In this document: positions 53,338 to 61,334 of the stretch, one piece after another
Layout of the letters: each line of letters begins with the position of its first letter
How positions within the stretch are numbered: position 1 is the stretch's first letter
Assembly (NCBI GenBank): GCA_958439725.1
Contig: CAUBWJ010000001.1
Coordinates: forward strand, 124,001 to 188,000
Length of the DNA stretch: 64,000 nucleotides
From: an uncultured Muribaculaceae bacterium
GTDB taxonomy: Bacteria; Bacteroidota; Bacteroidia; Bacteroidales; Muribaculaceae
Reading direction: 5' to 3'
Position numbers and translations under genes: made by a program
The notes under the pieces: generated by a model
What the model saw: the letters and a program-made list of their open reading frames with translations, nothing else
Database searches by the model: none
What the model was told of the DNA's origin: nothing

Positions 53338-54168
53338 TTAAGGCAAAAGCTGTTTTATCACCGCGGAATGCAGAGGATCGACAAGATATGACGCCGGAAT
53401 GGGCGTACACTTTCCATTGTGGGTAAAAATCATGCCTGATTTCGGCGACGTCAGGGCGCTGATCGCAGCCACGGCACCCGACGCGGCAGTAGTGATGAGG
53501 GGACGGAAAAATATATCGGCCAACCGGTCAATCATAGGAATTCCCATGCTTATCATCCCTGAATCAACCACACCGGGATCAGCGCAATTCACTCTTATCC
53601 CACTTTCGGCCACGCGCCTTGACAAATCCAATGCATAGTGGGTAAGCACCAGTTTCGAGCGCCCATAGGTCTTGAACCGCCGCATGAATCCATGATAGGA
53701 CGCGGCATGCTCAATCCAGTCAGGACGCAGCCGCACCATCTTGCGGGTAACTGATACGGTCATCACCACACACGAACCGTCATTCATCAGCGGCAGCAGC
53801 AATTCGGTGAGAAGCACGGGGGCCACGGCGTTGGTCTGCGTGGCGGTCTCTATTCCGTCTTCTGTAATCGTTATGTCCCCAGGCATTATTCCTGCATTAT
53901 TTATCAGAGCGTCGACCGTATTTCCGGCAAGCGACACGGCAAATTCCCTCACAGACGCCAGAGAAGCGAGGTCGAGGCGTCCGGTGAGTATCTCCGTCGA
54001 TGAATCGGGAAACTCACTTCTGAGCTCGTCGGCAAGCCGTGATGCCTTAGTGGTATTCCTGCATGCAAGCATAAGGCATTCCACTCCCTGCGACACCAGC
54101 TTCCGGCATATCTCACGGCCTATACCACCGGTTGCACCCGTTACAATGGTTATGTGCTTCCCTGTCAT
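53338..54168 (-). CDS. Short-chain dehydrogenase/reductase (SDR 1 of 2)
   Basis: 276 aa from ATG 54168, which overlaps the stop of the upstream SDR gene (ATGA); the longer frame adds only 18 unlikely codons. NAD(P) loop TGATGGIGREI (about 9-19), NNAG at about 86-89, catalytic Tyr/Lys in TYGRSK, PGVVDSG after it. Resembles the retinol-dehydrogenase/WW-oxidoreductase-like branch. Last gene of the four-gene operon with the steroid 5-alpha-reductase homologue; a 3-keto/3-hydroxy steroid dehydrogenase role is plausible by context only. Confidence 0.9.
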   Translation of the reverse strand: MTGKHITIVTGATGGIGREICRKLVSQGVECLMLACRNTTKASRLADELRSEFPDSSTEILTGRLDLASLASVREFAVSLAGNTVDALINNAGIMPGDITITEDGIETATQTNAVAPVLLTELLLPLMNDGSCVVMTVSVTRKMVRLRPDWIEHAASYHGFMRRFKTYGRSKLVLTHYALDLSRRVAESGIRVNCADPGVVDSGMISMGIPMIDRLADIFFRPLITTAASGAVAAISALTSPKSGMIFTHNGKCTPIPASYLVDPLHSAVIKQLLP

Positions 54169-54980
54169 TTCGGTCGGTTCATTTTGTCGAGCAACCGGTG
54201 TTTTATACCGCTTCTGGCCCATTCGGGGAGAGAAGCCACAAAAACTATCGACACACGGTTAAGGAGTCCGTTGATATACTGCGCTTTGCCGCGGAATGTG
54301 CGTTTGAGGGCGCGCCTTACGAACGCCTGAGGCGTCATGAGTACGCCAAGCCTCACGCCAAGCCGCTGAAGCTGCGGCGGAAGGCCGAATAGATCGGTGG
54401 CGATTCCGCCGGGACAGGCCACCGTAACGGACACCCCACAGTCCTTCATCTCTATGCGGTAAGCGCGGGAAAACGCGCGGATATAGGCTTTGGTGGCCGA
54501 ATACATGGCTATGCCCGGCATAGGCATCCAGCATGACATCGACGACATATTGAGTATCCTGCCTCCGCCGTTCCCGGCCATAAGCGCTCCGATGGAGCGG
54601 GAGAGACGGGTCACGGCACTTATGTGGAGGTCGATGTACACGTCGATTCTTTGGGGAGAGAGCTCCCCGACGGCCCGGAAGTCGAAAATACCGGCATTAT
54701 TCACCAGCAGATACGGCACGATGCCGTTGCTGTGGAGAAACGCAAGGATTTTATCTTCGGCGTCAGCGGCCGTAAGGTCAACTTCAAGAGGAAGCGCCAT
54801 TATGCCGGAGACTGCCGCTATCGTCCGGGCCTCTTCCTCAAGCTGACGGGGCTGATTGGAAATCATCACCAGATTCGAGCCCATGGCCGCGAGCTGCCGG
54901 GAAAATTCCAGACCTATGCCGCTCGAGGCCCCGGTGACCACCGACCACGCACCCGGATTGTTTTTGAAATACGAACTCAT
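54165..54980 (-). CDS. Short-chain dehydrogenase/reductase (SDR 2 of 2)
   Basis: 271 aa. Cofactor loop TGASSGIGLEF (17-27), NNAGIF near 94-99, catalytic Ser in MSSMSCWMPMPGIAMYSATK with YSATK, and CPGGIATD after it. A hydrophobic patch near the C-terminus (VSIVFVASLPEWA) hints at membrane association. It has the layout of the KAR/17-beta-HSD12-like SDRs. Its start overlaps the Old Yellow Enzyme-family gene by 4 bp and its end overlaps SDR 1 by 4 bp. Confidence 0.92.
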   Translation of the reverse strand: MSSYFKNNPGAWSVVTGASSGIGLEFSRQLAAMGSNLVMISNQPRQLEEEARTIAAVSGIMALPLEVDLTAADAEDKILAFLHSNGIVPYLLVNNAGIFDFRAVGELSPQRIDVYIDLHISAVTRLSRSIGALMAGNGGGRILNMSSMSCWMPMPGIAMYSATKAYIRAFSRAYRIEMKDCGVSVTVACPGGIATDLFGLPPQLQRLGVRLGVLMTPQAFVRRALKRTFRGKAQYINGLLNRVSIVFVASLPEWARSGIKHRLLDKMNRPK

Positions 54981-56215
54981 TTCCGTGCAGCCGCCCTCTT
55001 CTTTATTGCCTCGATTTCACGCTTGAGACACGGAGGCACGTCATCCACATTCTGATAGCAGGCCATCTCGCGGGAATACATGCGGGCGATGCAATAGTTC
55101 ACGTGGTCGCATCCGCAGCTTTCCTCGCCCTGGCGCATGCGGTTCACGAAATCGGGCTGACGAAGCAACGCGCGCCCCATCTGCACGAACTCAAACCCTT
55201 CGCTCAGGGCGGTATCGATGCTGCTTCGCGTGGAGCATCCCCCGACATAAATCAGAGGAAGCTTGAGCTCACGGCGGAATTTGCGAGCGTCGTCCAAGAA
55301 ATACAGCTCTTCATACGGAATCTTCGGAATCATAAAGCGGCCCACAGCCTTCACGCCATATTTGAGCCACCACAGTTTCATATAGTGGGTCATGGATTTG
55401 ATGGGCATCTCTCCGCGCATCACATACATGGGAGCCTTGCTCACGAATCCGCCCGAAAGCACAAGGGCATGCGCGCCGAGTCGCTCGAGCTCCCGGGCTA
55501 TCTCTATACCCTCGTCAATCTCCACGCCGCCACGGAATCCATCGCGCATATTGGTCTTCACCACCACGCCTATGTCGCTTCCGGCGGCCTGCATCACCTC
55601 CTCCATACACAGCCGCATGAACCGCATGCGGTTGTCGAGACTGCCACCCCAGCGGTCGCGCCTATGGTTGGTATAGGGCGACAGGAACTGGCTTATGAGG
55701 TAGCCGTGGCCGGCATGTATCTCCACGCAGTCCATCCCGGCGTCGCGTGCCAGACGCACGGCATCGCCAAACGAGCGCGCCATAGCCGTGATTTCATCAT
55801 CGCGCATGCCGCGCACTATCGTAGGCGAATATATGTTGATTCCGCTCGAGGCCGAGATGGGAATCTGTCCGGCCGTGCGCGGATGCGACATATTGCCGCA
55901 GTGACCCAGCTGAATCGAGGCCTTGGCTCCGGCCTTGTGTATATCATCGGTAATCTCGCGCAGAGCGGGTATTATTTCAGGCCGCATCCACATCTGGGTG
56001 TCGAACGACAGTCCGTTTCGCGTCACCGAGGCATAAGCCAGTGTCGTCATTCCCACACCACCCTCGGCCACAGAGCGGTGGTAGGCACGCAGCATTTCCG
56101 ACGGACGGTTGTCGGTACACATTCCTTCAAAAGCAGCCGAACGGATGGTGCGGTTGCGGAGCGTCACGGGTCCGATGGACGCCGGTGTGAATAATATGGA
56201 TGATTTATCTGTCAT
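54977..56215 (-). CDS. NADH:flavin oxidoreductase, Old Yellow Enzyme family
   Basis: 412 aa from ATG 56215. TIM-barrel FMN enzyme: FTPASIGPVTLRNRTIRSAAFEG at the start, QLGHCGN, the EIHAGHGYLISQFLSP substrate/FMN motif with NHRRDRWGGS, and VGGCSTRS / VQMGRALLRQP phosphate site. After the barrel, CGCDHVNYC...C gives four cysteines (C-x-C-x5-C-x10-C), similar to the 4Fe-4S site of BaiCD/FadH-like members. The second FAD/NAD domain of those larger enzymes is absent. Known activity of the family: reduction of C=C next to a ketone. Confidence 0.92.
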   Translation of the reverse strand: MTDKSSILFTPASIGPVTLRNRTIRSAAFEGMCTDNRPSEMLRAYHRSVAEGGVGMTTLAYASVTRNGLSFDTQMWMRPEIIPALREITDDIHKAGAKASIQLGHCGNMSHPRTAGQIPISASSGINIYSPTIVRGMRDDEITAMARSFGDAVRLARDAGMDCVEIHAGHGYLISQFLSPYTNHRRDRWGGSLDNRMRFMRLCMEEVMQAAGSDIGVVVKTNMRDGFRGGVEIDEGIEIARELERLGAHALVLSGGFVSKAPMYVMRGEMPIKSMTHYMKLWWLKYGVKAVGRFMIPKIPYEELYFLDDARKFRRELKLPLIYVGGCSTRSSIDTALSEGFEFVQMGRALLRQPDFVNRMRQGEESCGCDHVNYCIARMYSREMACYQNVDDVPPCLKREIEAIKKRAAARK

Positions 56216-56238
56216 AATAAGGTTATGGAAAGACAAGG

Positions 56239-57012
56239 TTAATACACAAAGGGAATCACGCGCTTCAGCCCGAGCGATGTGAATTTATCGCCGAACTCAC
56301 GGGCATAGCGGCGGTGCGTTTTGGCGGCACGCGGAGCGAGGTTGGCGAAAGTCCAGAGAGCGAACACGGCTCCGGCCCACGACCAGGTGAGAATGGCAAA
56401 ACCGGTCCATTCAAGTATCTCGCCGAAGTAATTGGCGCTTGACACATAGCGGAACATTCCTCCTCGGGGAATATAATGGGCGGTATCGCCGGGACGGCGC
56501 AGCGAACGGATTATCCTGTCACTGTCGATGTTTATATACATTCCGGCAAAGAACACCAGCGTTCCAATGATGAACTGCGGCGACCAGAGCCACGACACGG
56601 GATAACGGTCGGGAGCCGACACATAGAAAATCCAGCCGCCCTGCATCACGGCGTTTATCAGGTTAAATACTATCCCCATCACCACTATTGCAAGCGGCAT
56701 GCGGCTCTTTCCCTTTATGAGAAGGGGGAACACGAACGAACGCTGAAAGTAGTGGAGCTCGAAAAGAAGCGCCATCACCACCGGAGCCACCTCGGCTCTG
56801 CGCGGGGAGCACAGCCACAAGGCGAGCATGGCGAAAAACACGGGGGCTTCCATCACCACCCATCCCACACGGTTGTCGACCGCAGGGCCCCATTTCGGAT
56901 TGTAAAGTATGCCGTAGCCGGCCTCCACGCGCTGCAGGGCTATAAACACCACCACGGCAAGCACAGACATGGATACAAGCAGGATATCGAATGAATGAGG
57001 AGTAAGAAACAT
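56239..57012 (-). CDS. Steroid 5-alpha-reductase (SRD5A) family membrane protein
   Basis: 257 aa from ATG 57012, the same length as human SRD5A1 (259). Six to seven hydrophobic helices. Family residues are all there: VVMEAPVFF (E55, the catalytic-site Glu), HYFQRSFVFPLLI (Tyr88), NIDSDRIIRSLRRPGDT (161-177), YIPRGGMFRYVSSANYFGEI (180-199), EW and the C-terminal KTHRRYAREF. The central stretch is strikingly close to the animal enzymes that reduce 3-oxo-delta-4 steroids with NADPH. It is the first gene of the operon with a flavin reductase and two SDRs. Confidence 0.93.
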   Translation of the reverse strand: MFLTPHSFDILLVSMSVLAVVVFIALQRVEAGYGILYNPKWGPAVDNRVGWVVMEAPVFFAMLALWLCSPRRAEVAPVVMALLFELHYFQRSFVFPLLIKGKSRMPLAIVVMGIVFNLINAVMQGGWIFYVSAPDRYPVSWLWSPQFIIGTLVFFAGMYINIDSDRIIRSLRRPGDTAHYIPRGGMFRYVSSANYFGEILEWTGFAILTWSWAGAVFALWTFANLAPRAAKTHRRYAREFGDKFTSLGLKRVIPFVY

Positions 57013-57066
57013 AGCTGAAACTTTTTCGGAGTAAGGTCCACAGGTTCTAATCATACCTGTGCATTG

Positions 57067-57112
57067 CAAAGATAGCCCCTTTCAGCGACTTCTGCAATTA
57101 TTAGTAAATTTG
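57067..57112. promoter_or_regulatory. Overlapping divergent promoters: steroid-reductase operon / glycosylase-family gene
   Basis: Minus: ATTG (57095-57098), 20 nt, TATCTTTG (57067-57074), leader about 50 nt. Plus: TTTC (57080-57083), 21 nt, TAAATTTG (57105-57112). The two polymerases would cover the same DNA. Confidence 0.65.
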
Positions 57113-57164
57113 CATAATCATAACCTATCCGCAATCTTTTCCGTTGCGGAAACGTTGATAAGAT

Positions 57165-57746
57165 ATGAAAGAAACAATTCAGCCGCTCGAAAGCCATCCT
57201 TGGGAACCGTTCATCCCCGACAATGCAAAAATACTGATTATGGGCACATTTCCCCCGAAGTCGGGAAGATGGAGCATGGATTTCTATTACCCTAATTACA
57301 TCAACGATTTCTGGCGCATAATGGGCCTGCTGTTTTTCGGCAATCCGCTGAAATTGGTGGACGCAGAGCATAAGACCTTCCGCCTGCCGGAGATAAAGCA
57401 GTTGCTGTGCGAACGCGGAATAGCCATGAATGACACCGGAGCCGCAGTGCGCCGCCTACGCGACAATGCTTCCGACAAATATCTCGAAATCGTGGAACCC
57501 GTCGACCTCTCCGCCCTGCTGCAGAAAATGCCGCTGTGCCACACCGTGGCCACCACCGGCGAAAAAGCTGCCGGAGTCATAGCCTCGCTCACGTCCACCG
57601 AGGTGCCCCGAATGGGCGAAATGACAGTTGCTGCCGAAGGCCTCGAAATCTGGCGCATGCCCTCCACCTCCCGCGCCTATCCCCTGAAACTCGAGAAAAA
57701 AGCCGAATTTTACGCCCGCATGTTCCGCCACGCCGGCATCCTGTGA
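57165..57746 (+). CDS. Uracil-DNA glycosylase family protein
   Basis: 193 aa. The UDG-superfamily motif 1 appears as ILIMGTFPPKSGRWSMDFYYPN (about 24-45) and NDFWRIMG; the later MPSTSRAYPL occupies the place of the HPSP-type motif 2. It belongs to the uncharacterised Bacteroidetes branch usually named uracil-DNA glycosylase family protein. It may excise uracil or mismatched bases. Single gene, divergent from the steroid-reductase operon. Confidence 0.8.
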   Translation: MKETIQPLESHPWEPFIPDNAKILIMGTFPPKSGRWSMDFYYPNYINDFWRIMGLLFFGNPLKLVDAEHKTFRLPEIKQLLCERGIAMNDTGAAVRRLRDNASDKYLEIVEPVDLSALLQKMPLCHTVATTGEKAAGVIASLTSTEVPRMGEMTVAAEGLEIWRMPSTSRAYPLKLEKKAEFYARMFRHAGIL

Positions 57747-57757
57747 CACTCCCGGCC

Positions 57758-57830
57758 CTGGGAAGTCGGCATCCTCGCCGTCCACAAAAACGACAACCGG
57801 AGGCCGACGTTCCCAGAAACTATTTTTTTT
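57758..57830 (+). terminator. Terminator-like inverted repeat after the glycosylase-family gene
   Basis: Arms CTGGGAAGTCGG (57758-57769) and CCGACGTTCCCAG (57804-57816, one bulged G), then TTTTTTTT at 57823-57830. Confidence 0.65.
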
Positions 57831-57883
57831 GCTAAATGCGGCCTTGACTATCATCAAATATGCCTGACTTGCCGGAACAAAAC

Positions 57884-57957
57884 TTTGAGAAAATACAATT
57901 CCGTATTTTTACATTTGTGTAAAACATTTTTCGTAACTTTGTTTTTGTAATTACAAA
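57884..57957 (+). promoter_or_regulatory. Promoter and 14-bp palindromic operator of the toxin-antitoxin-like pair
   Basis: TTTG (57884-57887) and TACATTTG (57910-57917) with a 22-nt spacer; a second -7-like box TAACTTTG is at 57934-57941. The perfect palindrome TTTGTAATTACAAA is at 57944-57957, ending 11 bp before the ATG: a likely site for the HTH protein. Confidence 0.55.
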
Positions 57958-57968
57958 CTCAAAGAATT

Positions 57969-58439
57969 ATGAGCGAAGTAGAACTCCTCTTAGTAAATAG
58001 TAGCGATAGTTGCACAATGTACACAATTCAGTTCTTGTCTGATGATATGAGCGAATTTGAAAAATTCGTTGCCAAGTTCAGACAGGACGCCGAACTAAAT
58101 CCAGACTTTCAGGCAATAATGAGATTTGTTGAACAGATTCTCTCCAACGGAGCTCTGGAGCGGTACTTCCGCAGAGAGGGTAAGATGAACGATTCGGTAG
58201 TTGCATTGCCTGTTCTCAAATCAAAACTTCGCTTGTATTGTCTTCGTCTTACCGACAAAATTCTCATTCTCGGAAATGGCGATGTGAAGAACAGCCGGAC
58301 ATACGAAGAAAACAACACATTGCAGGGGTATGTAATGGATTTGCAGAAATTCGAGCATCTGCTTCGGCAGGAAGTGCGTTCAGGCAATGTGGAGATAACC
58401 GAAAAGGAGATTACAACCGATAAAACTTTCGACTTATGA
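57969..58439 (+). CDS. Putative toxin of a HigBA-like toxin-antitoxin pair
   Basis: 156 aa, no clear known domain. The centre (VALPVLKSKLRLYCLRLTDKILILGNGDVKNSRTYEENN) follows the pattern of RelE/HigB-like or Gp49-like toxins, in which a short beta-sheet with basic residues forms the RNase site, but I cannot name catalytic residues. The gene order toxin-HTH antitoxin with a 4-bp overlap (ATGA) fits HigBA. AT-richer than neighbours. Confidence 0.6.
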   Translation: MSEVELLLVNSSDSCTMYTIQFLSDDMSEFEKFVAKFRQDAELNPDFQAIMRFVEQILSNGALERYFRREGKMNDSVVALPVLKSKLRLYCLRLTDKILILGNGDVKNSRTYEENNTLQGYVMDLQKFEHLLRQEVRSGNVEITEKEITTDKTFDL

Positions 58440-58702
58440 AAACCGCCAACATTTCATTACAGGAAATCTTCAATGAGATTCCTCTGGAGAAGCGGGAGGA
58501 AACACGGCTTTCTTTTGCCATCTCTAACAGGCTTGACGCTCTTATGCGTGAAAAGGGGCTGAATAAAAAGCAGTTTGCCGAAGCTCTTGGTAAACGGCCC
58601 AACGAGATAACACGTTGGCTGAGCGGCGAGCATAACTTCACTATCGCCACTCTCGCAATGCTTTCCTCGTTTTTCGGACAGCCGATTATCAGAGTCAGTT
58701 GA
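58436..58702 (+). CDS. XRE-type HTH protein, probable antitoxin
   Basis: 88 aa. The helix-turn-helix at about residues 30-60 (LMREKGLNKKQFAEALGKRPNEITRWLSGEHNFTIATLAML) is a clear XRE/Cro-type domain. Short N-terminal arm (ISLQEIFNEIPLEKREE). It starts inside the stop codon of the putative toxin. Antitoxins of this layout repress their own promoter; the 14-bp palindrome at 57944-57957 would be the expected site. Confidence 0.75.
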   Translation: MKTANISLQEIFNEIPLEKREETRLSFAISNRLDALMREKGLNKKQFAEALGKRPNEITRWLSGEHNFTIATLAMLSSFFGQPIIRVS

Positions 58703-58707
58703 ATGCG

Positions 58708-58715
58708 TATATTTG
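58708..58715 (+). promoter_or_regulatory. -7 box before the aspartyl protease gene
   Basis: TATATTTG 21 bp before the ATG, right after the antitoxin stop; no -33 box found. Confidence 0.5.
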
Positions 58716-58736
58716 CCTACACAAACCCTAACAATC

Positions 58737-60209
58737 ATGCGAAAGGTATCACTCTCCATTGTATGCATTATTTGTTCATTGATTTGCAGCGCCCAGTCGA
58801 TAGATGAGCGTATAGCCAATGCAATGAACACAAGTGACTGGTTCGCGCTTGACTCGATTTATGACGCAGCGCCCAAAGATTCCATCAACCCCTTTCTTGA
58901 AGTGTTTTCGCGTGGACTTATCGGCAACCGTCTAAATCGACCGGACATATCGATTCCGGCTTTTGAAGACCTGCTAAATAATTATTCCACCGGTCTTGAC
59001 CTGAGCAACCTGCTCAATTCTGCCGTAATGCTTTCAATGGATTACAGCAAAGTCGGCGATAATGACAAAGCGGCCTCTCTATTAACCTCCGTACTCGACG
59101 CCACAAGACAGCACCTTGACTCAGCAGCCATTGACGGGCTGCAACTTTACATTGACCGATACTCGGCTTTTGCTCCATATCGACCATACTCCATTTCCAT
59201 AGAAGGTACCCGGGGGCTCGTTCCTTTCCGTATCACACCCGTAGGAAAACCGGAAAAAGGATCGGTGCTGATGACACTTGACAGCAGTTCCATCAACGGA
59301 CTTGATGCTGACATAGTTTTCGACACAGGCGCAGGAGTCAACATCATTTCCGATTCTTTGGCGCGGAAGTTCGGCCTTATACCTCTCGAAGCATACAACT
59401 ATGTGATGGGAATAGGCAAACAGCGTACACAGTATGCGATTGCCAGCGAAATCAAGCTGGGAAATATCACTGTCAGGGATGTACCTTTTGTCATTGTTGA
59501 TTTTAAAGTGAACAACGAAGAAGCAGACAAATACATGGACTGCCTGAATATTGTTGTCGGCAGTGAACTTATGTTGCGACTTAACAATCTGACGCTTGAT
59601 TTCATCAAACGGGAAATCACCGTTGCGAAAACCGCTCCTGAAAAAAGTCGGACCGCGCCAAACATGTGCTTCTCGTCATCAATGAATCTTATCACCCGGG
59701 GCACAGCACATGACAACCCCATGTGGATTTGCATCGACACAGGCGATTCCTCCTTTGGCTCGCTTAACGGAGAGTTTCTGGAAAGGAATAAGGATTACGT
59801 TCTGACACATGCCAGACCGGATACCGTAAGGATGGCAGGCATCGGCGGTGTACATATTTCGGAATGTTATACTCTTCCCGACATCAGCATCAGTTTAGGA
59901 GGCCACACAGTGACAGTGCCGGAGATTACCGTTAATCCTGGTTCCAATCCTCTTTCCTCGAGCTATGAATGCAACCTCGGATTAAAATCGCTGATGCAAT
60001 TCGGCAGAATTCAGTTCAATATGGTGGATTTCACAATCACCACATATCCCGTTGAAATATCGGAATGCCTGCCTACGCCACATAAAGTCCACCCGTTCAA
60101 ATACTCTGGCAAAAATAAAGCCTCGTTTCTGCAGACGTTAGGCCTCGTGACACTTTCGGTAGCCAACGGGCTTTTCAATACAAACGCCCCTGCCGCTCCC
60201 GACCTATAA
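58737..60209 (+). CDS. Secreted retropepsin-like aspartyl protease with two DTG sites
   Basis: 490 aa from ATG 58737. Signal peptide of about 19 residues. A helical region (20-145) is followed by a retropepsin-like domain with VFDTGAGVNIIS (D196) and flap-like YNYVMGIGKQRTQYAIA. A second half repeats the pattern with WICIDTGDSSFGSL (D334) and AGIGGVHISE. Two DTG motifs in one chain suggest either a two-lobed active site in cis, as in pepsins, or two tandem retropepsin domains. Substrate unknown; likely periplasmic or surface. It follows the toxin-antitoxin-like pair but has its own -7 box. Confidence 0.85.
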   Translation: MRKVSLSIVCIICSLICSAQSIDERIANAMNTSDWFALDSIYDAAPKDSINPFLEVFSRGLIGNRLNRPDISIPAFEDLLNNYSTGLDLSNLLNSAVMLSMDYSKVGDNDKAASLLTSVLDATRQHLDSAAIDGLQLYIDRYSAFAPYRPYSISIEGTRGLVPFRITPVGKPEKGSVLMTLDSSSINGLDADIVFDTGAGVNIISDSLARKFGLIPLEAYNYVMGIGKQRTQYAIASEIKLGNITVRDVPFVIVDFKVNNEEADKYMDCLNIVVGSELMLRLNNLTLDFIKREITVAKTAPEKSRTAPNMCFSSSMNLITRGTAHDNPMWICIDTGDSSFGSLNGEFLERNKDYVLTHARPDTVRMAGIGGVHISECYTLPDISISLGGHTVTVPEITVNPGSNPLSSSYECNLGLKSLMQFGRIQFNMVDFTITTYPVEISECLPTPHKVHPFKYSGKNKASFLQTLGLVTLSVANGLFNTNAPAAPDL

Positions 60210-60292
60210 TCACCATGAAGCTCCGCGCCGGAAAGCTCGGCGCCTTCGACAGCCATAAAACATCGACAACCGAAGTCCGTCGCTCCCGGATT

Positions 60293-60425
60293 CTGTCAAC
60301 GGAGTTCCGGAGGGACGATGTGTTTACAACTGGCTGCGTCAGCTGCCAGAAAAGGAAGGTACCCCTCTGAAGCGCGGCGAGCTGCGGAGCACGCGAACCG
60401 CGCCGCCTGCCTCAGCCTGGGACTC
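60293..60425 (+). repeat. Dispersed structured repeat, copy G
   Basis: Hairpin I CTGGC/GCCAG (60330-60334, 60345-60349) has loop TGCGTCAGCT. Hairpin II is GCGCGG/CCGCGC, with tail CCTCAGCCTGGGAC. The rest of 60210-60506 shows no gene. Confidence 0.8.
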
Positions 60426-60506
60426 TCCTCATAGACACATGATCCCCAAAAAAGTTCTGCGTTTTTCTGCTGTTCCCGCGCCGTTCTGCGTACTTAAGCG
60501 AATGGA

Positions 60507-60552
60507 TAAAAAGCAGGCGTCCTGCAAGCGGCGGTGGCCGGATGCAGGACGC
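60507..60552 (-). terminator. efp terminator
   Basis: On the minus strand: 10-bp perfect stem GCGTCCTGCA / TGCAGGACGC (60517-60526, 60543-60552 on plus), then CTGCTTTTTATCC. Confidence 0.85.
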
Positions 60553-60579
60553 ACGTTATAAGATATTTCCGGGGAGGAA

Positions 60580-61146
60580 TCAGGCTTTCACGCGGCTGAT
60601 ATAGCTGCCGTCGCGGGTGTCGATTTCGATAAAGTCGCCTTCATTCACGAACAGCGGAACACGAACCTCGGCGCCGGTCTCTACAGTTGCGGGCTTGAGG
60701 GTGTTGGTGGCTGTATCGCCTTTGATTCCGGGCTCGGTATATGTGATTTTGAGCACAGTCTTGATAGGCATTTCGGCGAAAAGAACGGTATCGGTCGAAG
60801 CATCGCTCACAACCTCCACGGTGTCGCCTTCTTTCATGAAGTCGGAACCGGTAACGAGCTCCTTGTTGATAGGAATCTGCTCGTAGGTCTCATTGTTCAT
60901 GAAGATATCGTCGCCGCCGTCGGCGTAAAGATACTGGTAGGGGCGGCGCTCCACTCTCACGTCCTCGAGTTTCTCGCCGATGTTGAAGCGGCGTTCGAGA
61001 ACGCGGCCGTCAACCACGTCCTTAAGCTTTGTGCGCATGAATGTATTGCCTTTGCCGGGCTTTACGTGGAGGAACTCCACGCAGAAGTAAAGACGGCCGT
61101 CCATGCGGATGCAGGTGCCGTTCTTGATGTCTTGAGCGTTAATCAT
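60580..61146 (-). CDS. efp: Elongation factor P
   Basis: 188 aa, standard length, three beta-barrel domains. The loop-I tip is VKPGKGNTF, where Lys32 is the position that is modified in many bacteria. The C-terminal domain ends FVNEGDFIEIDTRDGSYISRV, as in the family. It helps the ribosome through runs of proline. I see no epmA/epmB or earP genes here to say how the Lys or loop is modified. Own promoter and terminator. Confidence 0.96.
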   Translation of the reverse strand: MINAQDIKNGTCIRMDGRLYFCVEFLHVKPGKGNTFMRTKLKDVVDGRVLERRFNIGEKLEDVRVERRPYQYLYADGGDDIFMNNETYEQIPINKELVTGSDFMKEGDTVEVVSDASTDTVLFAEMPIKTVLKITYTEPGIKGDTATNTLKPATVETGAEVRVPLFVNEGDFIEIDTRDGSYISRVKA

Positions 61147-61172
61147 AAATTACTTGTGATTGAATTTTGCCG

Positions 61173-61204
61173 CAAAGGTACACATTTTTTCTTGTAACGG
61201 CAAC
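61173..61204 (-). promoter_or_regulatory. Promoter of efp
   Basis: On the minus strand: GTTG (61201-61204), 20-nt spacer, TACCTTTG (61173-61180), about 27 bp before the ATG. Confidence 0.7.
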
Positions 61205-61237
61205 ACTCTGTGCAATATGATTTTTATCCCGGAAATA

Positions 61238-61268
61238 TTTCGTATAAAGGATTATCATTGTAACTTTG
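61238..61268 (+). promoter_or_regulatory. Promoter of the DedA gene
   Basis: TTTC (61238-61241), 19-nt spacer, TAACTTTG (61261-61268); leader about 62 nt. Confidence 0.6.
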
Positions 61269-61334
61269 CAGACCGATGCGGCAGGGGCCAGGCCATTAGC
61301 CGTCATCACGATTACTATTATTTAATTTCCGCAG

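Noticed and set aside
55103..56194. 363-aa open frame on the plus strand
   Set aside because: Antisense of the flavin oxidoreductase; no motif and His/Ala-rich composition.
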